A DNA stretch of 64,000 bases from Iodidimonas sp. SYSU 1G8 (lineage in GTDB: Bacteria > Pseudomonadota > Alphaproteobacteria > SMXS01). The notes under the pieces are model-generated. The model searched no databases and had not been told where the DNA came from. It saw nothing but the letters and a program-made list of their open reading frames with translations. The number at the start of each line of letters is the position of its first letter. Position 1 is the stretch's first letter. Positions 9,210 to 16,814 of this stretch are shown here, one piece after another. Position numbers and translations under genes: made by a program. The stretch is taken from assembly GCF_039655775.1 (NCBI RefSeq), contig NZ_JBBYXJ010000001.1:1594001-1658000 (forward strand), given 5' to 3'.

Positions 9210-11354
9210 TCAGGCGAAGGCGATACCCTCGTCCATCAGCGGAAGCTTGCGGTAGCGCTTGCCTCCCGCGGCCACGATGGCGTTGGCGAGAGCCGGCGCG
9301 AGCGGCGGGACACCGGGCTCGGTGATGCCGCCGATGGGTCCGTTTTCGATGATGTGCACGGAAACCGGGGGCACGTGCTGCATCAGGGCCATCTTGTAGG
9401 TGTCAAAATCGCGCTGCACGGTGGCGCCGTCCTTGATGTCGATCCGTCCGTACATGGCCGCGGTCAGCGCGAACACCATGGCGCCCTCGATCTGGGCTTC
9501 GATGCCCTTGGGGTTGATGGCCGTGCCGCAATCGACGGCCGCCGTCATCTTGAGGAGCCTGACCGTCGTCGGCGACGGCATTTCCAGTTCCACGACCTGG
9601 GCGCAGATCGATCCGAAACTCTCGTGAATGGCGATGCCACGGCCACGGCCCGCGGGCAGCGGCGTGCCCCAGCCGGCTTCCTTGGCCGCGCGTTCCAGAA
9701 CCGCGAGATGCCGCGGATAGCCGCGCATGATGCCACGGCGCATCACGAGAGGATCGACCCCGGTTTCGCGCGCGATCTCGTCGAGGAAGCTCTCGATGAA
9801 GAAGGCGTTATAGCTGTGCGGGACGGAGCGCCAGAAACCGAGCGGCACGCCGGCGGACGGCATCGCGTATTCCAGCTTCTGACTGGGAATGTCATAGCGA
9901 AGGACATCGGCGCCAAACACGGAAATGGGATCGATCCCGTTCCGGACGCGGGTGGGTGTGAGCTGCTCGGCGATGGATGGAACGACCAGTCTGTTTTCCC
10001 AGTTCAACGGCGCGCCCGCCTCGTTGACGGCGGCGGTCAACTTGCTGACGGCGCAGGGGCGCATCATGCCCTGGGTCATGTCTTCCTGCCGGGTCCAGAT
10101 GATCTTCACCGGACGTCCCACCGCTTTCGACGCGACGATGGCGGGCCGGATGAAACCCATGCCGATCCGCCGGCCGAAACCGCCCCCCATATAGGGGACG
10201 TGCACATTCACATTTTCCGGCCGAACGTTGAACTCCTCGGCGATGGAGTAGCGCTCGCGGCCGGCATTCTGCGTCGGCGCCCACACCTCGATCTTGTCAT
10301 CATGCACCCATGCGGTGGCATTCATGGGCTCCATGGTGGCATGGTGCAGGAAGGGTACCTGATAGGTCGCGCTGACCGTTTTCTTGGCCGACTTCGAAGC
10401 GGCCTTCCCATCGCCGCGATCGACGGCGATGGCGCCAGGCTGCTTCAGCGCGGCGAGCATGGCCGCCTCGATCTTTTCGGACGAATTCTTGGCGTTTGCC
10501 CCCGCGGTCCATTCCGGCTTCAACGCCGCGGCGCCCTTCCTGGCGGCCCAGAAGCCCGTGGCGACGACGACGAAATAATCATCCATCGGAATCACGCGGT
10601 TCACGCCGCGCACGGCCATGGCGGGAGCAGGATCCAGCGACTTCAGCTTGCCGCCAAAGACCGGCGATTGAACCACGGTCCCGACCAGCATGTTGTCGAC
10701 GGCGATGTCGATTCCGAAAACCGCCTTTCCCGTCGCATGATCACGCGCGTCGAGCCGGGTGGTCGGCTTGCCGATGAGACGCCGTTCGCTGGCCGGTTTG
10801 AGCGCCACGTTCTGCGGCGGCACCAGATTGGCCGCGCCGCGCGCCAGTTCGCCGAAGGTCGCGGACTTGCCATTGGGATGAGAGACGACGCCGTTGCGCG
10901 CGATGCATTCGCTGACGGGTACCGCCCACCTGTTCGACGCCGCCTGGAGCATCAACTGACGCGCCGTCGCGCCCGCCTTGGAGAGAGGTTCGAAATTCAC
11001 CCGTACCGAACGGCTGCCGCCGGTACCCATGGCGGCCGGCTCCATGCCGTTCACCGGAATGGCCGAGGCGTGGACGACCCGGATCTTGTTCCAGTCGGCT
11101 TCCAGTTCCTCGGCGACGATCATGGGCAGCGAGGTCTGCACGCCCTGACCCATTTCGGCCTGATGGAGCGTGATGGTGACGACACCGTCGCTGCCGATCT
11201 GAACGAAGGTGTTCAGGCGGCCGGGTTCCGCAGGCGCGACCTGCTGGCCAAGGGCATCGAAAACGGGAAGGGAAACGCCGAGGATCAGACCACCGGTCGC
11301 GGCGGACGCGCCCTTGATGAAACCACGCCGCGAGACGTTGAAGACTTCAGTCAT
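9210..11354 (-). CDS. Molybdopterin-binding subunit of xanthine dehydrogenase family, IorB/aldehyde dehydrogenase type
   Basis: A 714-aa catalytic subunit with a twin-arginine signal (SRRGFIKG at 8-15, then a hydrophobic stretch), so it is exported folded with its cofactor. The family's two molybdopterin-binding halves are recognisable (GKAVFGIDI; YMGGGFGRRIG; LGFWRSVPHSYNAF). Glu679 in GGITEPGVPPLAPALANAI is in the place of the catalytic glutamate of molybdenum hydroxylases. Members include isoquinoline 1-oxidoreductase and membrane aldehyde dehydrogenases of acetic acid bacteria. Beside PQQ dehydrogenases an aldehyde-oxidising role is the better guess, but this is inference. It follows the 2Fe-2S subunit by 10 nt. 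Confidence 0.86.
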   Translation of the reverse strand: MTEVFNVSRRGFIKGASAATGGLILGVSLPVFDALGQQVAPAEPGRLNTFVQIGSDGVVTITLHQAEMGQGVQTSLPMIVAEELEADWNKIRVVHASAIPVNGMEPAAMGTGGSRSVRVNFEPLSKAGATARQLMLQAASNRWAVPVSECIARNGVVSHPNGKSATFGELARGAANLVPPQNVALKPASERRLIGKPTTRLDARDHATGKAVFGIDIAVDNMLVGTVVQSPVFGGKLKSLDPAPAMAVRGVNRVIPMDDYFVVVATGFWAARKGAAALKPEWTAGANAKNSSEKIEAAMLAALKQPGAIAVDRGDGKAASKSAKKTVSATYQVPFLHHATMEPMNATAWVHDDKIEVWAPTQNAGRERYSIAEEFNVRPENVNVHVPYMGGGFGRRIGMGFIRPAIVASKAVGRPVKIIWTRQEDMTQGMMRPCAVSKLTAAVNEAGAPLNWENRLVVPSIAEQLTPTRVRNGIDPISVFGADVLRYDIPSQKLEYAMPSAGVPLGFWRSVPHSYNAFFIESFLDEIARETGVDPLVMRRGIMRGYPRHLAVLERAAKEAGWGTPLPAGRGRGIAIHESFGSICAQVVELEMPSPTTVRLLKMTAAVDCGTAINPKGIEAQIEGAMVFALTAAMYGRIDIKDGATVQRDFDTYKMALMQHVPPVSVHIIENGPIGGITEPGVPPLAPALANAIVAAGGKRYRKLPLMDEGIAFA

Positions 11355-11364
11355 GCGGACTCTC

Positions 11365-11817
11365 CTAACCCTGGCCCGAGGCGCGTTTGATCGCGGCCTT
11401 GATGCGGTTGTAGGTGCCGCAGCGGCAGATGTTGCTCATGGCCTTATCGATATCGGCGTCGCTTGGCTTGGCGCCTTTGGCGACCAGCGCCGCCGCCGTC
11501 ATGATCTGGCCGCTTTGACAGTAGCCGCACTGGGACACGTCCTGCTCGATCCACGCGGTCTGCAGGGGATGGAGCGCCGAGGCCCCGAGACCCTCGATGG
11601 TCACGATCTCGCGCTCGCCCGCTTCCTGAACCGATACGGCGCAACTGCGCGTGACGCTGCCGCCAAGGTGAATGGTGCAGGCGCCGCAGGTGGCCACGTC
11701 ACAGCCGTACTTGGTGCCCGTCAAGCCCAGCGCCTCGCGCAGCACCCAGAGCAGCGGCGTATCGCCATCCACATCCACGTTGTGTTGCGTGCCGTTGACC
11801 TTGATCGAAAATGCCAT
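11365..11817 (-). CDS. 2Fe-2S subunit of molybdenum hydroxylase (IorA type)
   Basis: A 150-aa protein with the two iron-sulfur clusters of the family. The plant-type ferredoxin cluster uses Cys39, 44, 47 and 59 ([10 protein letters not shown]). The helical-bundle cluster uses Cys97, 100, 131 and 133 (CGYCQSG and CRCGTYNRI). It transfers electrons from the molybdenum centre of the partner encoded next. It has no export signal, as usual for this subunit, and is presumably carried across by the Tat signal of the large subunit. No FAD-binding medium subunit is encoded nearby, which fits the IorAB two-subunit type rather than xanthine or CO dehydrogenase. It is the first gene of the operon. Confidence 0.92.
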   Translation of the reverse strand: MAFSIKVNGTQHNVDVDGDTPLLWVLREALGLTGTKYGCDVATCGACTIHLGGSVTRSCAVSVQEAGEREIVTIEGLGASALHPLQTAWIEQDVSQCGYCQSGQIMTAAALVAKGAKPSDADIDKAMSNICRCGTYNRIKAAIKRASGQG

Positions 11818-11916
11818 GGAGTATCCCCGCCCTACCCGCGAACCCTGTGCGTCTCGATGCCATAGTTAGTGTTATTTATCGGCCGCGCCAACAGCCGGTT
11901 GTATTTTGGCGTCGGA

Positions 11917-13872
11917 TTATTGCCGGCTGACCCGCCCGCCCAGGTGGCGTGCCAGGAACTGCTCCATGCGCGCCGCCACGACCATGAACTGGGCGGGAGA
12001 CGTGAGGCCGTGTCCCTGATCCGGCAACCAGAGGGTTTCGACCGGCCGACCCAGCGCCTGAAGCCGCGAGGCCATGCGCTCGCCCTGGTCGAAGGGCACC
12101 CGGTCGTCATCCTGCGCATGGACGATCAGCACCGGATCGACGATCTTCTCGGCCTGCAGCAGCGGCGAGCGGCTGTTCATGTCGACGACCGCCTCGGGCC
12201 AGTCCGGATTCCCGGCGAAGGCGGTCCAGATGCTGACCATGGGCGAGAGCCAGGCGACGAGGCCGGCCAAATCCGATGGCCCGTTGACAGACACGCCGGC
12301 CACGAAGCGGTCGGGCGACTGGGCCAGACCGACCAGCGCGGCCCATCCGCCATAGGACGCACCGCCGATCGCCACATGATCCGGATCGACCATGCCCTGA
12401 GCGATGGCCCAATCGAGGGCATCGATCAGATCGGTGTGCATCTTGCGGCCGAACTCGCCCCTGGCCGCGCCCAGAAACGCCTTGCCGTAACCGGTCGAGC
12501 CCCGATAGTTGACGTCGATCACCACATAACCACGGTTGGCCAGGAACTGGACCATGGGATCGAACGCCCAGTAACTGCGCGCGAACGGGCCGCCGTGAAC
12601 CCAAACGACAGCGGGAAGACGGCGCCCCTCGCCGCCGCGGGGCACGGTTACATAGCCATGCAGCATGAGGCCGTCGCGGGCACGGACGCTGAACGGCTCG
12701 GTGGGCGCGAAGCGGCGATCGCTCCGACCGCGCGGATCATCCTGCACCATGCGCTTGCGGCCGTTGTCCCGGTCCACCAACCAGGTTTCCGACCGGCCCT
12801 GATCGGACACCACCCGGACGACCAGCCGCCGTGCGTTGGCATCCAGATCCTCGATCGACACGACGGCGCGGGGATCGTCGCCGGCCAGTCCGGCCAGCGC
12901 GGTATCGAGCACCGTATCGAAATAGTGGGCGGTGCGGCGGCCGGGATAGGCCTCGGCGACCAGCGGACGGTTTTCCGGCCCGGTCCGCCAGACCCATTCC
13001 ACGTCCGCATCCGGATCGGCATGCACCACCTGCTCGGCGCCATCGGCGAGCGAGAAGCGGACCAGCGCCACCTTGTCGCGGCCCCGGTTCGACAGGGCCA
13101 GGACGCTGCCGTCGATGACGCGGTTGCCGATGAACTGAAAGGTCTCGTCCACGGCCACGTCGGCGAGATGGACCCAGTCCTCGCCGCGCAGCACGTCGAT
13201 CTCGCCGCCGCCGGAGCGGACGCGCCTGGTGCGGGCAAATAGTCCCGCATCGCGCAGGGCGTGCCAGTCGATGACGTCGCCCGGGTTGCGCGCGATCCGG
13301 ACCTCGTCGCCGGTGCGCAGATTGCGGCGATAGACATCCATCAGGTCGCCATTGCGCCTGTTGTCGCTGATCAGGATGTCGTCACCCCAGTACTGCTCGA
13401 TCTCGGTGGTGATTTCCTCGTCGGCGAGCGGCAGCGGCACGGCCGCGGGGTCCTCGAGTTTCAGATAATATGTCCGGAAATGCTCGTTGCCGATGGGATC
13501 GACGTCGAGGAACAGGGTGTCGAGACCCGGTCCCCAGCTCAGCTCGTCCGGCTGCATGGGCAGTTCGATGACACGGCGTGCGCCACCGGGCAGGCTCTCG
13601 ATCACCAGCCGCGCGGTGCCCGCGGCGCGCGGCTCGAGCCAGGCCAGGCGATCGCCGGCATCCGACAGGCGCCATGCATAGGCCTGATGCCGTTCGCCGA
13701 ACAGCTCGCGCCGGCTGACGATCGGCGCCAGGGGGGCGTCGATCAATGCCGGGTGAGAGGGCTTCGTGGCGATGTTGGGGTCGTCCTGGGAGCAGCCCGC
13801 CAGCAGGGCCGCCGCGAGCGCGGCGATCAGCCAGCGCCGCGTTCCCGTTATCAGGCCGCCCCCCGCCCCCAA
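11917..13872 (-). CDS. S9 family peptidase (prolyl oligopeptidase/acylaminoacyl-peptidase-like), lipoprotein
   Basis: A 651-aa protein. The N-terminus is a lipoprotein-like signal (ALLAGC at about 21-26). Residues about 50-390 form a TolB-like beta-propeller and the C-terminal third is an alpha/beta hydrolase. The triad is visible as Ser about 505 in GGASYGGW, Asp about 589 in AQDDDRVP and His about 621 in DQGHGL. The family cleaves short peptides in the envelope or cytoplasm. It starts 10 bp after the SDR gene and may be read from the same promoter as that gene and the small membrane protein. Confidence 0.88.
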   Translation of the reverse strand: MGAGGGLITGTRRWLIAALAAALLAGCSQDDPNIATKPSHPALIDAPLAPIVSRRELFGERHQAYAWRLSDAGDRLAWLEPRAAGTARLVIESLPGGARRVIELPMQPDELSWGPGLDTLFLDVDPIGNEHFRTYYLKLEDPAAVPLPLADEEITTEIEQYWGDDILISDNRRNGDLMDVYRRNLRTGDEVRIARNPGDVIDWHALRDAGLFARTRRVRSGGGEIDVLRGEDWVHLADVAVDETFQFIGNRVIDGSVLALSNRGRDKVALVRFSLADGAEQVVHADPDADVEWVWRTGPENRPLVAEAYPGRRTAHYFDTVLDTALAGLAGDDPRAVVSIEDLDANARRLVVRVVSDQGRSETWLVDRDNGRKRMVQDDPRGRSDRRFAPTEPFSVRARDGLMLHGYVTVPRGGEGRRLPAVVWVHGGPFARSYWAFDPMVQFLANRGYVVIDVNYRGSTGYGKAFLGAARGEFGRKMHTDLIDALDWAIAQGMVDPDHVAIGGASYGGWAALVGLAQSPDRFVAGVSVNGPSDLAGLVAWLSPMVSIWTAFAGNPDWPEAVVDMNSRSPLLQAEKIVDPVLIVHAQDDDRVPFDQGERMASRLQALGRPVETLWLPDQGHGLTSPAQFMVVAARMEQFLARHLGGRVSRQ

Positions 13873-13882
13873 TGACGGCGCC

Positions 13883-14671
13883 TTAGCGTTGCGGCATGCG
13901 CGCCGCCTGCCCCAGATGGGTGCCGGCGTCCACCAGCAGGGTTTCGCCCGTGGTGTGGCGTGCGCTGAGCGCGAAGTAGATGACCGGCTCGGCGACCTCG
14001 ACGGGCGTGCTCGCCGCCTTCAGCGGGTTGCTGCGCGCGACGGCATCCTTCATGGCGTCGAACTTTTCCGCGCCCAGGCCGGTCCGCAGCCAGCGGGTGT
14101 CGATGAACCCCGGGCAGACCGTGTTGACGCGGATTTCCGGACCAAGCGCACGGGCGAGCGACATGGTCATGTTGTTCAGCGCGCCCTTGGACGCCGCGTA
14201 GGCGATGGAACTGCCGACGCCGCGCACGCCCGCGAGCGACGAGATCATCACCACCGAACCGGCGCCCTGACTTTTCATGGCGGGCGCGACCGCGCGCGTC
14301 ATCTGATAGGGGCCGATGACGTTCACGGCATAGATGCGCTGGAAATCCTCGGCGGTCAGGCCTTCCAGATCGTCATGGGCGACGAACTTGGAGGTCCCGG
14401 CATTGTTCACCAGCACATCGATCCGGCCCCACTTGTCGAGCGCGGCCTGCGCCATGCGGCGGCAGTCCTCGTCGCGGGACACATCGGCCTGCACCAGCAG
14501 CGTCTCGACACCCAGCGCCGCGCACGCCGCCTCGCTCTCGCGGGCCTCGGCCTCGCTCTTGGTGTAGTTGATGACGACGTTGCAGCCACGCTCCGCCAGC
14601 TGACGCGCCACTTCCGCGCCAACGCCCGTCGCCGAGCCCGTCACGATGGCGACCTTGCCCTTCGCGTCCAT
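13883..14671 (-). CDS. SDR family NAD(P)-dependent oxidoreductase
   Basis: A 262-aa classical short-chain dehydrogenase. It has the cofactor motif TGSATGVG (11-18), the structural motif NNAG (89-92), catalytic Ser145, Tyr158 and Lys162 in YAASK, and the PG motif CPGF. No acidic residue immediately follows beta-2 (VVINYTKSE), so NADP(H) may be preferred. The substrate is unknown; many close types are annotated as 3-oxoacyl-ACP or glucose dehydrogenases without evidence. Its ATG follows the stop of the upstream membrane-protein gene without a gap. Confidence 0.9.
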   Translation of the reverse strand: MDAKGKVAIVTGSATGVGAEVARQLAERGCNVVINYTKSEAEARESEAACAALGVETLLVQADVSRDEDCRRMAQAALDKWGRIDVLVNNAGTSKFVAHDDLEGLTAEDFQRIYAVNVIGPYQMTRAVAPAMKSQGAGSVVMISSLAGVRGVGSSIAYAASKGALNNMTMSLARALGPEIRVNTVCPGFIDTRWLRTGLGAEKFDAMKDAVARSNPLKAASTPVEVAEPVIYFALSARHTTGETLLVDAGTHLGQAARMPQR

Positions 14672-14989
14672 TCAAACCCCTTCCCTGGCCCGCTTCAGCG
14701 CGGGTCCAATCCTGTTCAGATTGAGCAACAGGTAAACGGCCGCGACCAGATTACCCACGAAAAACAGTGGAATGATCCACAGCGCCGCCCGCACCGGGGA
14801 CCGCTCCAGAAGAGCGATCATCACGGCGAGGAGCACGAAGCCCAGATACAGGTCCGCCATCGCCAACGCGACCCACGGATCGGCGGTGAACGCCGCCCAG
14901 TCGACCGGCACGCCGGTGGAAAACGACCATGCCGTGATGCCGAGGAATACGACGGCACCGATGGCCACGATGATCTTGGCGACCCCCAT
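14672..14989 (-). CDS. Small three-helix membrane protein (resembles DUF1475)
   Basis: A 105-aa hydrophobic protein with three or four predicted membrane segments (about 4-23, 41-62, 67-90). The central DPWVALAMADLYLGFVL and the following helix resemble the DUF1475 family, whose function is unknown; that assignment is from memory of the family pattern. It directly abuts the SDR gene and is the first gene of that minus-strand group. Confidence 0.72.
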   Translation of the reverse strand: MGVAKIIVAIGAVVFLGITAWSFSTGVPVDWAAFTADPWVALAMADLYLGFVLLAVMIALLERSPVRAALWIIPLFFVGNLVAAVYLLLNLNRIGPALKRAREGV

Positions 14990-15103
14990 CTTCCGATCTC
15001 CCCTGTGGTGCCAGTCTAGGCACAGTAGGCAGCGCGGTAAATCGGATTAAAGTCGCCGATGACGGTCCGCCATTGACAGGCGCCCGCGTCTGGCGCAGCG
15101 TGG

Positions 15104-15117
15104 CTAACGAACGTTAG
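15104..15117. promoter_or_regulatory. Palindromic operator candidate upstream of tetR-type gene
   Basis: CTAAC-GAAC-GTTAG is a perfect 5-bp inverted repeat with a 4-nt spacer, 13 nt before the ATG of the TetR-family regulator. Its position and form fit autoregulation of the efflux operon by that regulator. A second partial half-site (GTTAG) follows. Confidence 0.55.
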
Positions 15118-15129
15118 TTAGGTGGGTGC

Positions 15130-15732
15130 ATGATAATATCGACCGCGGCCGACTTTTCCACCCGCGAGCGGGTCGCCGCGATGGCGGCGACGCTGTTCGC
15201 CGAGCGCGGTTTCGCCGGCGTGTCCATGCGCGACATCGCGCTGGCGGTGGGGATGAAGGCGGCCAGCCTCTACAATCACTTCGCCGACAAGGAGACGCTG
15301 TACGGCGCGGCGCTGGCCCATGCCTTCACCGGGCGCGTGCGCATCATCGACGAGGCGCTCAACGCCGCCGGCGCGCCGCGCGAAAGACTGCGGGCCATGG
15401 TCATGGCGCTGGTCCAAGCGACGGCGGGCGATCCCGATGCCGCGCGCCTGCTGCAGCGCGAGCTGCTCGATGCCGGGCCCGGCCGGCTGGAGCGCCTGAC
15501 TCGGGACCTGTTCAGGGCGCCGTTCGACCGGATGACGGCGCTGCTGTCCGAGCTGGCGCCGGGCACCGATGGCGCGCGGATCGCGATCTATCTGATCGCG
15601 CTGGTCCAGGGCCTGTTCATGCTGTCGCCGCTGCTGCCCTTCCTGGACGACTCGCTGCCGACCGACACGGCGCATTTCAGCGACGGGCTGGTCGAGGAAC
15701 TGGTGACGCGGCTCGGCGGGGCCGTGACGTGA
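15130..15732 (+). CDS. TetR/AcrR family transcriptional regulator
   Basis: A 200-aa regulator. The N-terminal helix-turn-helix (about 25-50) reads GVSMRDIALAVGMKAASLYNHFADKE written in pieces: GVSMRDIALAVGM then ASLYNHFADKE, the TetR recognition-helix pattern. The C-terminal ligand domain is helical. It is the first gene of an efflux operon and its stop codon overlaps the GTG of the next gene (GTGA). AGGTGG precedes the ATG. It most likely represses this operon through the palindrome at 15104-15117 and releases it when a substrate of the pump binds. Confidence 0.9.
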   Translation: MIISTAADFSTRERVAAMAATLFAERGFAGVSMRDIALAVGMKAASLYNHFADKETLYGAALAHAFTGRVRIIDEALNAAGAPRERLRAMVMALVQATAGDPDAARLLQRELLDAGPGRLERLTRDLFRAPFDRMTALLSELAPGTDGARIAIYLIALVQGLFMLSPLLPFLDDSLPTDTAHFSDGLVEELVTRLGGAVT

Positions 15733-16814
15733 TCGCGCGCGCGCGCCTTTGCCTCGTGCTGCTGCTGGCCGCGTGCGGCGACGGCAACTCGGTCACGCCC
15801 GACGCGCCGATCCCGCCGGTGGCCATCGGCACGGTAACCGCACGCACCGCCGAGGTGAGTGACCCGATCCTGGCGACGGGTGAAGTCCACGCCGACAAGA
15901 TCACCGAAATCAAGCCGCGGGTCGACGGCATCATCGACACCGTGTTCGTCGATGTGGGCGACCGGGTGAAGGCCGGCCAGCCGCTGTTCCGGACGCGCCA
16001 GGCCGATTACCGCAACAGCCTGGCGGAGCGGGAACAGGCGCTGGCGCTGGCCGAGGCGGAACGCCGGCAGGCGGCGGGCGATCTGGAGCGGGCGACGGCG
16101 TTGCGCGCCAAGGGCGTGGTCTCGCAGGGGCGCATGGACGAGATGCAGGCGCGGCACGACACGGCGCGGGCCCGGCTCGGCATGGCGCAGGCCAGCCTGA
16201 GCCAGGCGCGGCAGGACCTCGCCGACGCGACGGTCGCCGCGCCCTATGACGCCATCGTCACCGCGCGCTATGTCGACGAGGGCACCATGATCCAGGTCGC
16301 CACGTCGAACACGCCGGTGCTGGAGATCGCCAAGCTGGACGTGGTCGAGATCATCGCCCAGGTCGCGGCGATCCACCTGCCGCGGCTGCGTCCAGACACG
16401 CGGGTGACGCTCTCGGTGGAAGGCGTCGCCGCGCCGGTCGAGGCGAGGCTGGGTGTCATCAACGACAAGGTGGACGCCCGCACGCGCGGCGTCGAAATCC
16501 GGCTGCGGCTGCCCAATCCCGACCTGGCGATGAAGCCGGGGCTGTTCGCCAAGCTGACGCTGCACCCGGTCCCGCGCCAGGCGACGGTGATCGACCGCGC
16601 GGCGATGCTGGGCAGCAATACGGATCCTTACGTGTTCGTGCCCTCGGCCAATGTGGCGCGCCGGCTCGGGCTGCGCGTCCGGGACGTGGATGCCGGCCTG
16701 GTCGAGGTGCTCGACGGCCTCGAGCCCGGCGACGTCGCCCTGGCGGGACCGAATTTGCCGGACATCAGGGAGGGCGCGGCCATCGCCGTCAGGGCCGATC
16801 ATGGGGCTCGCTGA
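15729..16814 (+). CDS. RND efflux periplasmic adaptor subunit (membrane fusion protein), lipoprotein
   Basis: Starting at GTG 15729, coupled by 4 nt to the regulator stop, gives 361 aa. A short signal ends LLAAC, so the adaptor is lipid-anchored. It has the standard layout: barrel-sandwich half (VDGIIDTVFVDVGDRVKAGQPL), alpha-hairpin of about 75 residues rich in Ala, Arg and Glu (about 95-165), second lipoyl half (ATVAAPYDAIVTARYVDEGTM), then beta-barrel. It connects the inner-membrane pump to an outer-membrane channel. No TolC-type gene is in this operon, so the channel is encoded elsewhere. It overlaps the pump gene by 14 nt. Confidence 0.9.
   Translation: MIARARLCLVLLLAACGDGNSVTPDAPIPPVAIGTVTARTAEVSDPILATGEVHADKITEIKPRVDGIIDTVFVDVGDRVKAGQPLFRTRQADYRNSLAEREQALALAEAERRQAAGDLERATALRAKGVVSQGRMDEMQARHDTARARLGMAQASLSQARQDLADATVAAPYDAIVTARYVDEGTMIQVATSNTPVLEIAKLDVVEIIAQVAAIHLPRLRPDTRVTLSVEGVAAPVEARLGVINDKVDARTRGVEIRLRLPNPDLAMKPGLFAKLTLHPVPRQATVIDRAAMLGSNTDPYVFVPSANVARRLGLRVRDVDAGLVEVLDGLEPGDVALAGPNLPDIREGAAIAVRADHGAR

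Noticed and set aside
9210-11817. CO dehydrogenase or xanthine dehydrogenase
   Set aside because: There is no FAD-binding medium subunit and the catalytic subunit carries a Tat signal, as in IorAB-type enzymes.
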